DNA of 64,000 nucleotides from Bacteroidetes bacterium UBA6161 (lineage in GTDB: Bacteria > Bacteroidota > Bacteroidia > NS11-12g > UBA955): positions 31,806 through 95,805 of the forward strand of contig DIUJ01000051.1 in assembly GCA_002422315.1 (NCBI GenBank). Direction: 5' to 3'. Of the stretch, positions 53,064-62,675 are shown one piece after another (within the stretch, counting starts at the first letter, position 1; every line of letters starts with the position of its first letter). The notes under the pieces were generated by a model. That model did no database searches. It had not been told where the DNA came from and saw nothing but the letters and a program-made list of their open reading frames with translations. The translations under genes and the position numbers were made by a program.

Positions 53064-54380
53064 ATGGAAAATACAAGTCATACGAATCAAATTGTGGTAG
53101 GGTTAGACATAGGAACTACCAAAATATGTGCAATAGTAGGGGAGAAGAATGCCAATGGCAAAGTAAATATACTTGGGGTTGGGAAAGTTTCGTCATTAGG
53201 TGGCGTAACCGAAGGGATGGTTTCCAATATAAGTAAAACTTCTGAGGCTATAAGAAATGCTTTGCAAATCGCTGCAATGCAATCCAAGGTTAAAATAGAA
53301 AATGTATTGGTGGGTATTGCCGGAAAACACATTAAGAGTTTTACCCATACCCAAACGGTATATAGATTTAATCCAGATTCTGAAATTACTGCAAAAGAAT
53401 TAGAGGAGAAAAGAGAGGAAATGAGAAGAATGGTGCCAGAAACCGGCAGTAAAATATTGCATGTTTTGCCTCAGGATTACATAATTGACGGTATACATAC
53501 AGATAATCCAGAAAACATGTCTGGAGTTAAGTTGGAAATTAATTACCATATCATAACAGGCCAGGTTTTGGCTGCTCAAAATATCTTTAAATGCGTAGAG
53601 AAAGCCGGTTTGGAAATGGAAGATATAGTGGTAGAACCTGTGGCATCTGCCAAAGCTGTTTTGACCGAAGATGAGATGGAGAATGGTGTAGCTATAGTAG
53701 ATATTGGTGGCGGTACTACAGATATTGCTGTTTTTCATAAAGGCAGGATAAGACATACCGCGGTAATTCCAATAGGAGGGCAACTTATTACTCAAGATGT
53801 AAGCCATGCTTTCAGGGTAATGGAATCGCAAGCAGAAAAAATGAAAGTGAAATACGGCAATGCAATTCCTACTTTGACCGCACAAAATCAACTTATTGTT
53901 GTTCCCGGTATAAATGGGAGTACCCCAAAGCATGTGAGTGTAAGGAATTTGTCTAAAGTTATTAATGCTAGACTTACAGAACTTTTTGAAGCAGTAAACA
54001 AAGAAATTCACCGTTCGGGTTATGCCCCCAATTTAATTGCAGGAATAGTACTTACAGGGGGGGGCGCAGAACTTAAAAATATTCAAAACTATTTGGAATA
54101 TGTTACAGGAATAGACGTTAAAATTGGTTACCCTAACCAACATATTGCAAAAGGAATTAACAACGAAGTGACTAGTCCTCTATTTGCTACTGGCACAGGC
54201 TTGGTTATATACGGATTAGAGGGAGTAGAGTCGCAAGCAAACATCCCAATGGTAGAGCCAGCAAAGAAAAAAGAAACAAGCAACGAACAAAAGCCTGGAT
54301 TGTGGAAGAATATTATCAACTTTACTGGTAGTCTAAAAGGAATACTTGTAGATGAACCAGAAGAGGATGCCAAACTATAA
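53064..54380 (+). CDS. ftsA: cell division protein FtsA
   Basis: The 438-residue actin-fold protein anchors FtsZ to the membrane. The phosphate-1 motif is VVGLDIGTTKI (9-19), and the DIGGGTTDIAVF motif (about 213-224) is intact. The C-terminal residues include the amphipathic membrane-binding helix (LWKNIINFTGSLKGIL). It starts 17 bp after ftsQ and is followed 30 bp later by ftsZ. Confidence 0.95.
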   Translation: MENTSHTNQIVVGLDIGTTKICAIVGEKNANGKVNILGVGKVSSLGGVTEGMVSNISKTSEAIRNALQIAAMQSKVKIENVLVGIAGKHIKSFTHTQTVYRFNPDSEITAKELEEKREEMRRMVPETGSKILHVLPQDYIIDGIHTDNPENMSGVKLEINYHIITGQVLAAQNIFKCVEKAGLEMEDIVVEPVASAKAVLTEDEMENGVAIVDIGGGTTDIAVFHKGRIRHTAVIPIGGQLITQDVSHAFRVMESQAEKMKVKYGNAIPTLTAQNQLIVVPGINGSTPKHVSVRNLSKVINARLTELFEAVNKEIHRSGYAPNLIAGIVLTGGGAELKNIQNYLEYVTGIDVKIGYPNQHIAKGINNEVTSPLFATGTGLVIYGLEGVESQANIPMVEPAKKKETSNEQKPGLWKNIINFTGSLKGILVDEPEEDAKL

Positions 54381-54410
54381 AAATTAAATCAAACGTAAAA
54401 TAATAAAACT

Positions 54411-55748
54411 ATGTTTACAGTAGACTTGCCCAAAGACAATGCCAACATTATTAAAGTAATAGGTGTAGGTGGTGGCGGAGGAAATGCCGTAAAACACATG
54501 TATGGTAAAGGTATTCAGGGGGTTGATTTTTTTGTATGCAACACCGATGCCCAATACCTTCAAATAAACCCGGTGCCCAACAAAATCCAAATAGGGAAAA
54601 CTATCTCTGAGGGATTGGGTGCTGGTTCCAAACCAGAAGTAGGCAAACAATGTGCCCTAGAAAGTATAAAAGAGATTGAGGAAATGCTTTTGGGTAATGC
54701 CAAAATGGTATTTATTACCGCTGGTATGGGAGGAGGAACAGGAACCGGAGCCGCTCCTGTAATAGCACAACTTGCAAAAGACAATGGTGTGCTTACAATT
54801 GGTATTGTTACCACCCCTTTCAAAAATGAAGGCCCAATGCGTAATAAACTTGCATTAGATGGTATAGAAGAACTTAGACCCAATGTGGATGCATTACTTA
54901 TAATCTCGAACGATAGGATTTTGCAAATGTATGGCGATCTGAAAATTTCTCAAGCTTTTGCAAAAGCCGATGACGTGTTACTCGTTGCCGCTAAAGGAAT
55001 TGCAGATATAATTACAGTAGCAGGTAACAATAATGTGGATTTCAGAGATGTTCAAACCGCTATGAAAAATAGTGGAAGAGCCATAATGGGTATGGGCTTT
55101 TCTGATTCTGAGAATAGAGCCCTAGATGCTGCCGCTAAAGCCATGCTTTCCCCTTTGTTAGACGATGGTAATATAGATGGTGCCAAACATATTTTGCTCA
55201 ATATTTCCTACGAAAGAGAAGAGCCCTATGCAAGCGAATTAGAACAGATATTAAGCTATTTTCAAAATGAAGCAGGTCAAAATGCCATACTTAAGTTTGG
55301 TATTACAGAAATGAATGGACTCGGTGACGGCCTTCAAGTTACTGTTATTGCTACTGGTTTTGATAACGATACCCTTATAGATCTTCTAGAAGAAGACAAT
55401 GTTGTTTTGGACGATATGAATGAAGGCTCTATTGAAGTAACTTTTGAAGAAGAGAAACAAGAAGTATTAACTGGATTGGACTTGTTTAATTCTCCAGGTG
55501 CATTTGGCGATAGAGGCTCTGTAAATATACCTTTCGACACCTTCGACAACGCATCCTTTTCTCCTTCAAAAGACAATACCCAAGAAAAAGAAGGAATATA
55601 TAAACCCGCCTACCTTCGCATGAATATTCAACTTGATGAAGTAGATGTGGAAGAACGATCTGCACAAAAACTTTTCTTGGAAGACAAGGATGGTGAAGTT
55701 TCTTTAAAAGAGTCTAAAAATAAATTTTTAAATAAAGATTTAGATTAA
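54411..55748 (+). CDS. ftsZ: cell division protein FtsZ
   Basis: The 445-residue tubulin-like GTPase polymerises at midcell. The GTP-binding loop GGGTGTG (107-113) lies in AGMGGGTGTGAAPV. The N-terminal GGGGNAVKHM is seen, and the linker after about residue 320 is acidic, as usual. The C-terminal tail (KESKNKFLNKDLD) is unlike the usual conserved FtsZ tail peptide, but varies in this phylum. It is the last gene of the cluster, before a strong bidirectional terminator. Confidence 0.95.
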   Translation: MFTVDLPKDNANIIKVIGVGGGGGNAVKHMYGKGIQGVDFFVCNTDAQYLQINPVPNKIQIGKTISEGLGAGSKPEVGKQCALESIKEIEEMLLGNAKMVFITAGMGGGTGTGAAPVIAQLAKDNGVLTIGIVTTPFKNEGPMRNKLALDGIEELRPNVDALLIISNDRILQMYGDLKISQAFAKADDVLLVAAKGIADIITVAGNNNVDFRDVQTAMKNSGRAIMGMGFSDSENRALDAAAKAMLSPLLDDGNIDGAKHILLNISYEREEPYASELEQILSYFQNEAGQNAILKFGITEMNGLGDGLQVTVIATGFDNDTLIDLLEEDNVVLDDMNEGSIEVTFEEEKQEVLTGLDLFNSPGAFGDRGSVNIPFDTFDNASFSPSKDNTQEKEGIYKPAYLRMNIQLDEVDVEERSAQKLFLEDKDGEVSLKESKNKFLNKDLD

Positions 55749-55825
55749 TACAGCATAGGTATACAAGAAGTACAAACGTATACCGAACTCTTTCCCCAAA
55801 TTAAGTAGCTATTTTTTAAATGTAT

Positions 55826-55862
55826 AAAAAAAGGTTGTTGGAAAATCCAACAACCTTTTTTT
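55826..55862. terminator. bidirectional terminator after ftsZ
   Basis: A run of A, then GGTTGTTGGA paired with TCCAACAACC and a run of T, with a three-base loop. It lies between convergent ftsZ and the DUF4397 gene. Confidence 0.9.
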
Positions 55863-55882
55863 GTATTATTTTGATGTTAACC

Positions 55883-57604
55883 TTATTTCAAAACTTGGAT
55901 TTTTGCGAATGCAGAAACATTTTGAGAATTTGTTAATTTTACATAGTAAGTTCCGTTTACTAAATTTGAAGTAGAGATGGTATTGTTTAATACAGACCAG
56001 TTTCCTTCAGATACTACAGAACCACTTACAGAATAGATTGTATATTTTGCTTCGTTAAACATGTCAGTATCTATGGTTACATTTCCAGCAGTTGGATTTG
56101 GGAAAACTGAAGAGTTTGACAACATAATAGATTTAACAGAGGATAACTCTTGTGCAGGAAGCATAACAACCGTACCATTGTTTAGGGCTGCATAAAAACC
56201 AAATGCAGGACCATTTTGGTTTTCGCTTGGAGTTAAAAATCCGCTAGCAAATACCAAAGCAGTATTGCCACCTAATCCTGTAAGGTCTGCTTGGTAACGT
56301 AACAACACAGTTTCGTTGTTATCTGCGGTAGTGATATCTAGCATGTAAGATTGAGGATCTACACTTAAATAACCTGCAAAATCTCCATATTTTAAATTGT
56401 CAACTAAAACTGTTTCTCCAGTTAGTACATCCACAGTAAATACATCTGTTGCACCATGGAAAGCCAACAAGCCAACTTTGTCTTGAGCATCTGCAGCGAT
56501 TTTCGCACCAGAGTAAACAAATAGGTTAAAGGCGGTATTTTCACTGTCTGGGTTAGCTTTAAATGAAGCAGGATTTAATACGCCATTTGCAACTAAAATG
56601 TAGTTTTCATTCTCTTCTAGTTGGTATGTAAAATCGGCCAAAATATCATCAGCTGAAGAAGATGAAGAAGGTGCAATTCCAATAGAAATGTCAGTATTTG
56701 CATCTACTTCTACAAAGCCTGTAGCTTTTCTGAACTCAAAATTGTCAAGTAAAAGTTCGCCATTTAGATATACATCAACATTGTTAGCAGCAGGGTCGGC
56801 AGAGTTATGGATTACTTGCACTTTTGCTTTTGGTTTGTAATCTTCCAATTCTAAAACCGTACCATTGTTTAATGCTACAAAAATCCCGAAAGAAGGGCCG
56901 TCTTGGTTGTTTTCTGGGCTTAAATAGCCAGAAGCAAACACAGTAAGAACACTTCCTGCCAATCCATTAAGGTCTGCTACTTTGCTAAAAACAGGCGTAG
57001 AAGAACCAGCTACAGTAATATCTAGTATGTATAGGTTTTCGGGAACATTAAGGTAAGAACTAGCAGAAGTATATGCTAAATTAGAGATTAAGGGAGTAGC
57101 AATTCCTCTTGCATAAATATCTACCGCGGGTGCATCTGGAGAACCGTGGATTACTTTGAAATCAACCTCATTTCCGTTGTTAGTAAATTCTCTAATACCT
57201 GCTACAGGGATAAATGCAAAGGAGGTGTTTAAACTGTTTGGATTTGGAGCAAAACCATTGGTACTCACATTGCCACTAGCCATCAAAACGTATCTTTCGT
57301 TGTTGGTTAATGTAGCTGTAATGGATAGTCCTGGTACGGTATCGTTAATGGTAGAGCTACCTGGTAATGCTACAGCTACTGTAACAGGTATTCCAGCAGG
57401 TACATCTACAAAACCTGTTGCTTCTCTAAAGTTAAATCCAGAAAGTAATTTTAGACTACCCAAAGAGGAACTTACCCATACATCTACAGAAGCAGCAGTA
57501 GGGTGTGGAGAATTGTGAATTGCCTGCAATTTTGCAGTTTGCGAATTAGCTACTTGAGATCCCCCCAAGGCTAAAAAGGCTAAGATTAGTTGAATTTTTT
57601 TCAT
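55883..57604 (-). CDS. DUF4397 repeat protein with type IX sorting domain
   Basis: The 573-residue secreted protein has a signal peptide (QLILAFLALGGSQVANSQ), then four DUF4397-type domains in an A-B-A-B order. The A domains (LQAIHNSPHPTAASVDVWV and VQVIHNSADPAANNVDVYL) each precede a B domain (FKVIHGSPDAPAVDIYARG and LLAFHGATDVFTVDVLTG). Near-identical VFASGYLSPENNQDGPSFG and VFASGFLTPSENQNGPAFG ends show the repeat. The C-terminal 75 residues (SSVFPNPTAGNVTIDT ... GTYYVKLTNSQ) are a type IX (Por) secretion sorting domain. It should be exported to the cell surface; ligand unknown. Confidence 0.9.
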   Translation of the reverse strand: MKKIQLILAFLALGGSQVANSQTAKLQAIHNSPHPTAASVDVWVSSSLGSLKLLSGFNFREATGFVDVPAGIPVTVAVALPGSSTINDTVPGLSITATLTNNERYVLMASGNVSTNGFAPNPNSLNTSFAFIPVAGIREFTNNGNEVDFKVIHGSPDAPAVDIYARGIATPLISNLAYTSASSYLNVPENLYILDITVAGSSTPVFSKVADLNGLAGSVLTVFASGYLSPENNQDGPSFGIFVALNNGTVLELEDYKPKAKVQVIHNSADPAANNVDVYLNGELLLDNFEFRKATGFVEVDANTDISIGIAPSSSSSADDILADFTYQLEENENYILVANGVLNPASFKANPDSENTAFNLFVYSGAKIAADAQDKVGLLAFHGATDVFTVDVLTGETVLVDNLKYGDFAGYLSVDPQSYMLDITTADNNETVLLRYQADLTGLGGNTALVFASGFLTPSENQNGPAFGFYAALNNGTVVMLPAQELSSVKSIMLSNSSVFPNPTAGNVTIDTDMFNEAKYTIYSVSGSVVSEGNWSVLNNTISTSNLVNGTYYVKLTNSQNVSAFAKIQVLK

Positions 57605-58015
57605 ATGTTATTTTTATGTTAAGTTAATATAACAATCATTTTTTTGTTTTGTTTATGTTAAACAAAATTACATTCTAGGTTTCTATAAAAATACCAAATA
57701 CATCCATAAAAGTGCTAAATGATTGTATATTAAGTCTGATTTGCCCAATCGAATAATTCAAAGCAAATAAAACAGAACTTCCGTTGTGGGTATAAACCCT
57801 TATACGGATTGTTTCCGTATTTTCCGTCTTTGATATTTATAATGCAAGCAAATTTTCTACATTAGCTGCATGCCACAGTATCCCACATACATTTTTCAAG
57901 CCCATTGTACTTTTTCTTTACTTTCTTGTATTTTTAAGTAAAACAATTAATTTTGTGGAGCTTAAATGAAAAATATACGCAATGGTGCGGATATTTGGGA
58001 GTTAGTAGTAATTTT
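57605..58015. other. intergenic region before the TPR protein gene
   Basis: This is 411 bp with no supported gene. It contains the upstream region of the DUF4397 gene (a TAATTTTG -7 match on the minus strand at 57663-57670). Near the right end, AATGGTGCGG and GTTAGTAGTAAT (about 57980-58014) fit the 5' end of a cassette-like spacer, which supports the start at 58016. Confidence 0.45.
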
Positions 58016-58672
58016 ATGAAGACAGCAATGACAGATTGGTGTAGACGAAAAACTTGGACTAAAACAGACGAAGAAGAATACTTCGCCAAACTTGGACGTG
58101 CAAGAAAAGACGGACGAGCACAATACTTGAGAATTCAAGCATATGAGCTGATTGAAACAAAAGATATGAATCTGCTGACAGTTGCCCAGACACTTTTAAA
58201 TAAAATCTTAACTGACTATCCTGACAATAGATTCGAAAGAAGTTCAACATATAACCACTTAGGAGAAATTTATAAATTACGACAGGACTATGATACCGCC
58301 TTAGGATATTTTCAAAAATCACTTGACTTCGAAAAGGAATATCCTAATGTAACAACGACTTCTTACTTGGACTTTGCAGAAACAGTTGTTCGTGCAGAAA
58401 AAACAGAATTATATGAAAAAGTTTACAAACTACTAACGGATAAGCTAAACGAGAATTCATTAAAGTTTCCTAATCAAAGTTATATTATGTATTCTGTTAT
58501 GTCTGTGATTTCTGAGTATAAAGGAGACTTGGAGAAAGCAAATGTATTTGCAGACTTGGCTGACAAGTTTGCTACGACACAAACCAATTCACTCTGGAAT
58601 CCAAGAAAGAATAAAATTGGAGTGGTAAAAGAAAGAATAAAATGGTTGGACAAACTTGTTGGACGGAAATAA
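58016..58672 (+). CDS. TPR-containing protein of cassette-like site
   Basis: The 218-residue soluble protein has an N-terminal WCRRKTWTKTDEEEYFAKL segment, then tetratricopeptide helices (STYNHLGEIYKLRQDYDTALGYFQKSLDFE). Similar short TPR proteins occur in Bacteroidota in the same spacer context, as far as I can recall. The ATG at 58016 is preferred; a TTG at 57953 would place 21 residues inside the spacer end. It has no signal peptide. Function is unknown; it is a candidate cassette gene. Confidence 0.65.
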   Translation: MKTAMTDWCRRKTWTKTDEEEYFAKLGRARKDGRAQYLRIQAYELIETKDMNLLTVAQTLLNKILTDYPDNRFERSSTYNHLGEIYKLRQDYDTALGYFQKSLDFEKEYPNVTTTSYLDFAETVVRAEKTELYEKVYKLLTDKLNENSLKFPNQSYIMYSVMSVISEYKGDLEKANVFADLADKFATTQTNSLWNPRKNKIGVVKERIKWLDKLVGRK

Positions 58673-59079
58673 AAACTACTGCTAACAGCAGTAGCTGTTC
58701 CTCCTAAGGCGGACAAGTGCACAACTCTTCCAAAACCCTTCAAATTTAAATTTTCAGAGCAAAAAATGACTTCATTAGAGGCTTTTTAAAAGTCTGGTAA
58801 ATTTTTACCCGTAAAAAGTCGCTTTAAAGAAACGTAATAAATTAGTTTTTTACTATTTTCGAAAACCAATACAGAGGTTTTTAGACATGTAATCCCGCCC
58901 AGTGCGTGAAACTGCGGTTGTTTGTAATTGTATCAAGATCTGTCGAAGTACTGAATTACTTGAAATTGATAAAATAGATGATTTTAAATACAGTGAAATA
59001 CTTATAATGACATAAAACGATAAAATAAGCAGATGTAAGTCTGTCTAATATTACTATATTTGCAAAAACTAATGATTTT
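58673..59079. repeat. cassette-like spacer on the plus strand (S6)
   Basis: In plus orientation it begins with the 3' motif GCTAACAGCAGTAGCTGTTC then GGCGGACAAGTGCAC (58681-58722), an inverse-complement match to S4 (5442-5497). It continues with AAAATTTTTACCC and ends in the 5' motif GTTTTTAGACATGTAATCCCGCC, AGTGCGTGAAACTGCGG (58877-58918). The TTCGACAGGCTCACTG block present in S4 and S5 is missing here. From 58936 the sequence is the local promoter region, with a TATATTTG -7 match at 59055-59062. Confidence 0.65.
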
Positions 59080-60528
59080 ATGGGCAGTATAAGTCTTATT
59101 CCTACAGAAAAAATAATAGAACGTTTACGGTATGAAAATCCTTGGTGGGTTAACAAACAAATACCTGAACTATATAGCACAATGGCCAAGCGACTATATT
59201 TTAGCTTGTTTTATCCATTTGTAATAGAAAAAAATGTAAAAAGAGCATTGGTTCTTATGGGGCCAAGACGGGTTGGGAAAACTGTAATGTTATTTCACAG
59301 CATACAACAATTACTATCTGAAAATATAAATCCGCAAAAAATATTTTTTATAGGAATTGACAACCCTATTTATATGCACTTAAGTTTAGAAGACATTTTA
59401 AATTTGTGTAAACAATCACTCAATCAGGACAATCTGAAAGATTGCTATGTGTTTTTTGATGAGATACAATACCTCAAAGATTGGGAACGCCATCTTAAAG
59501 TACTGGTTGACTCCTATCCAGAAACGAAGTTTATTGTATCAGGTTCAGCCGCAGCCGCATTAAAATGGCATAGCACAGAAAGTGGTGCCGGTAGGTTTAC
59601 CGATTTTATGTTGCCACCACTCACATTTCAGGAGTACATTCATCTAAAGGAAATGAACCACTTAATGTATAATGGAAAAATAAGCTACGGAGAAAATCAA
59701 ATTCCATATTGTCTTTCACACGACATAAAAGCGCTAAATAAAGAGTTTGTGCATTATTTAAATTTTGGGGGCTACCCAGAAGTTGTTTTAAGTGAAAAGA
59801 TACAAAGTGATATGGGACGATATGTAAAAAATGATATTGTAGATAAAGTATTACTTAGAGATTTGCCAAGTTTATACGGCATAAAAGATGTACAAGAGTT
59901 AAACCGATTTTTTACTTACATAGCATATAATACTGGCAATGAATTTTCTTATGAAACAATGAGTAAAGAAAGTGGAATACAAAAAGATACTTTGAAAAAA
60001 TACTTAGAATATTTAGAAGCAGCATTCTTAATCAAAGTGCTAAACAAAGTTGACCTAACAGCAAAACGACTAAAACGAATAACCAGCTTTAAGGTGTATT
60101 TAACTAATCCATCATTGCGTACAGCCTTATTTTCTCCGATTAGTGAAACCGATAGTGAAATGGGAAATATGGTGGAAACAGCGGTGTTGTCGCAATGGAT
60201 GCATAGAGAAAAATTAGATTTAACCTACGCCCGATGGAAAGAAGGAAGAAAAGAAGGTGAAGTAGACTTAGTATTGCTTGATGATAAAAAATATAAGCCT
60301 CAATGGGGTGTGGAGATAAAATGGAGTAATCGATATTTTGAAAAACCAAACGAATTAAAAAGTTTAATATATTTTTGTAAAAGCAACAATTTTAAAAATG
60401 CTTTGGTAACATCAATTGATCAATTAGGCGTAAGGCAAATAGAAGGTTTGTTGTTCTCATTTTTACCAGCTTCAATATATAGTTACAATATTGGCGACAT
60501 TACATTGAAAATGAAGAATCATAATTAA
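59080..60528 (+). CDS. AAA_14 / DUF4143 ATP-binding protein
   Basis: The 482-residue ATPase has Walker A GPRRVGKTV (about 61-69), Walker B YVFFDEIQYL (about 125-134), sensor-like FIVSGSAAA, and the C-terminal DUF4143 with the EVDLVLL segment and EIKWSNR (DUF4143 metal-like motif). It fits the AAA_14-DUF4143 family, widespread on mobile DNA; function is not established. It sits alone between spacers S6 and S7. A TATATTTG -7 match precedes it. Cytoplasmic; no signal peptide. Confidence 0.85.
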   Translation: MGSISLIPTEKIIERLRYENPWWVNKQIPELYSTMAKRLYFSLFYPFVIEKNVKRALVLMGPRRVGKTVMLFHSIQQLLSENINPQKIFFIGIDNPIYMHLSLEDILNLCKQSLNQDNLKDCYVFFDEIQYLKDWERHLKVLVDSYPETKFIVSGSAAAALKWHSTESGAGRFTDFMLPPLTFQEYIHLKEMNHLMYNGKISYGENQIPYCLSHDIKALNKEFVHYLNFGGYPEVVLSEKIQSDMGRYVKNDIVDKVLLRDLPSLYGIKDVQELNRFFTYIAYNTGNEFSYETMSKESGIQKDTLKKYLEYLEAAFLIKVLNKVDLTAKRLKRITSFKVYLTNPSLRTALFSPISETDSEMGNMVETAVLSQWMHREKLDLTYARWKEGRKEGEVDLVLLDDKKYKPQWGVEIKWSNRYFEKPNELKSLIYFCKSNNFKNALVTSIDQLGVRQIEGLLFSFLPASIYSYNIGDITLKMKNHN

Positions 60529-60779
60529 AGTATGTAAACAAAGAACACCCAATAGCTGAAGCTCCTCCTCCACAGGCGCACAAATGCACAACCCATTTAA
60601 AACCTTAAAAAGCAGGAAATTTTTCCAAAAAACACTGCCATACATGTCTTTTAAGAAAGGTATTCTTTTAGGGTTAGGTGAATTTACTTTTAACAGTTCC
60701 CTCTCGAATTGCTGTTAAATCCCACAAGTAGGGGAGACTCTAACCCCCAAAGGCGCAAAATTATAACAGCAGTAAGTAA
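60529..60779. repeat. cassette-like spacer (S7), degenerate
   Basis: CTCCTCCTCCACAGGCGCACAAATGCACAACCC (from 60561 to about 60593) is a degenerate copy of the 3' motif of the other spacers. The region ends near AACAGCAGTAAGTAAC (60766-60781), resembling the terminal palindrome. No gene is present. Confidence 0.5.
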
Positions 60780-61325
60780 CTAAAAAGGACTAGTAAAATC
60801 TGTAAAAAGGGGTAGTTTTTGGTCTTTATCGGATACCAGCACATTCTCAAAATCTGGCCATTCTATTCCTAATGCAGGGTCGTTCCAGTATATACCGCCT
60901 TCTGTTTCTGGGTAGTACAAGTCGCTGCATTTGTATTGGAACACTGTATGGTCTTGCAAAGTAGCAAATCCATGGGCAAAACCTTCTGGAATATACATCA
61001 TTAAGAAATTTTCTGCACTAAGTTCTACTGCAAAATGCTTCCCAAAGGTATCTGAGTTTTTGCGAACGTCAACCACTACGTCTAAAACGGAGCCACTCAC
61101 TACACGAACCAGTTTGGCCTGTGCATGTGGGCGTTTTTGAAAATGGAGCCCACGAATTGCCCCACGCATGCTCATGGACTGATTGTCCTGCACAAATTTT
61201 GTAGGGATTCCTATTTTCTCAAATCCTGATTGGTTGTAACTCTCAAAAAAATAACCTCTTGGGTCCTTAAATACCCTAGGTTCTATTAGCAACAAGCCTT
61301 CTATTCCTGTTTCTATTACTTTCAT
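60780..61325 (-). CDS. rfbC: dTDP-4-dehydrorhamnose 3,5-epimerase
   Basis: The 181-residue RmlC-family epimerase converts dTDP-4-keto-6-deoxyglucose to the L-lyxo sugar in dTDP-rhamnose synthesis. Family features are RVFKDPRGYFFESYN, RGLHFQKRPHAQ (catalytic His region), and PEGFAHGFATL. Length is normal. It lies six bases from der, an arrangement that implies only shared transcription. No other rhamnose gene is nearby. Confidence 0.92.
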   Translation of the reverse strand: MKVIETGIEGLLLIEPRVFKDPRGYFFESYNQSGFEKIGIPTKFVQDNQSMSMRGAIRGLHFQKRPHAQAKLVRVVSGSVLDVVVDVRKNSDTFGKHFAVELSAENFLMMYIPEGFAHGFATLQDHTVFQYKCSDLYYPETEGGIYWNDPALGIEWPDFENVLVSDKDQKLPLFTDFTSPF

Positions 61326-61331
61326 CCGCTT

Positions 61332-62648
61332 TTATTTTTTTCTAAAGAAAATCCTAATAGGCGCTCCATTAAAATTAAAATTGTCTCGTATTTGGTTTTC
61401 AATAAACCTTTTGTAAGCATCGTCCACGTATTGAGGTAAATTACAAAACAGCACAAAAGTTGGGTATTTGCTTTTTAATTGGGTAGCGTATTTAATCTTC
61501 ACGTATTTACCTTTTTTAGCAGGCGGTGGCCTTCTTTCTATAACCTCATGTATAAACTCATTTAGCGCAGATGTACTTATCTTTCTTTTTACATTGGTAT
61601 ATACTTCGTGTATCTGTTCTACTGCTTGGAAAATTCTCTGCTTGTTTAGTGCAGATATAAATAGGATAGGGTAATCTACAAATGGCTCTGTTCTAGACAT
61701 GATAACTTTGGCATATTCTTTTGCGGTATTGGTGTCTTTTTCTACCAAGTCCCATTTGTTTACAAGCACTACTATGCCCTTGCCTCGTTTATGTGCCAAA
61801 TAGAAAAGGTTTACATCCTGCGAGTCCATTCCTTGGGTAGCATCTACTACAATCACACAAATATTGGCTTCTTCCATAGCCCTTAAGGAACGCATTACAG
61901 AGTAAAACTCAATATCTTCAGAAACTCTGCTTTTGCGTCGTATACCAGCTGTGTCTATCAGAATCATTTCCTTGTTAAAGGCTTTGTAATGGGTATGAAT
62001 ACTGTCGCGGGTTGTGCCGGCTATATCTGTAACTATATTTCTTTCTTCACCCAACAGTGCATTTGTAAAGGACGATTTGCCCACATTGGGTCTGCCTAGT
62101 ATTGCTACTCTTGGTATTTCTTGCTCTTCTTGTTCTTCCGTTATTTCTTCTTCGGGTGGCAGCATTTCTACTACTCTGTCTAGCAAGTCTCCTGTTCCAC
62201 TTCCAGATATAGAAGAAATACTGAATAAATCTTCAAATCCAAAAGTATAAAATACGCTTCCTTGTGGTATAAGGTTGTGGTTGTCAGTTTTGTTTACTAC
62301 TACAATTACGGGTTTGCCCGATTTTCTAAGAATATTTGCAAAGGCCGAATCTAGGTCGGTAACATCTGTGGTTACATCTACCATAAAAAGTAGTAAATCA
62401 GATTCCTGAACAGCTATGTGTACTTGATCTGCAATGGCTTTTTCAAATACATCGCTACTTTGTGGTACGTATCCACCTGTGTCAATTACTGTAAAAGATC
62501 TGCCATTCCATTCGCTTTCTCCATAATGCCTGTCGCGGGTTACTCCGCTTATATCGTCTACTATAGCCTTGCGCTCTCCTGTTAGCCTATTAAAAAGTGT
62601 AGATTTGCCAACATTTGGTCGGCCTACTATTGCTATTATTTTTCCCAT
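61332..62648 (-). CDS. der: ribosome biogenesis GTPase Der (EngA)
   Basis: The 438-residue GTPase has two tandem G domains, each starting with GRPNVGKS (9-16 and about 184-191). DTAG-like DTGGY and DTAGIRRK follow, then NKTD and NKWD. The C-terminal KH-like domain ends the protein. It acts in assembly of the 50S ribosomal subunit. Full length and all G-motifs intact. Confidence 0.96.
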   Translation of the reverse strand: MGKIIAIVGRPNVGKSTLFNRLTGERKAIVDDISGVTRDRHYGESEWNGRSFTVIDTGGYVPQSSDVFEKAIADQVHIAVQESDLLLFMVDVTTDVTDLDSAFANILRKSGKPVIVVVNKTDNHNLIPQGSVFYTFGFEDLFSISSISGSGTGDLLDRVVEMLPPEEEITEEQEEQEIPRVAILGRPNVGKSSFTNALLGEERNIVTDIAGTTRDSIHTHYKAFNKEMILIDTAGIRRKSRVSEDIEFYSVMRSLRAMEEANICVIVVDATQGMDSQDVNLFYLAHKRGKGIVVLVNKWDLVEKDTNTAKEYAKVIMSRTEPFVDYPILFISALNKQRIFQAVEQIHEVYTNVKRKISTSALNEFIHEVIERRPPPAKKGKYVKIKYATQLKSKYPTFVLFCNLPQYVDDAYKRFIENQIRDNFNFNGAPIRIFFRKK

Positions 62649-62675
62649 AATTTTCTCTTGTTCTTCTCTATATTG

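Noticed and set aside
53400..54011. 203-residue antisense frame in ftsA
   Set aside because: It overlaps the conserved FtsA core on the opposite strand and has no family features.
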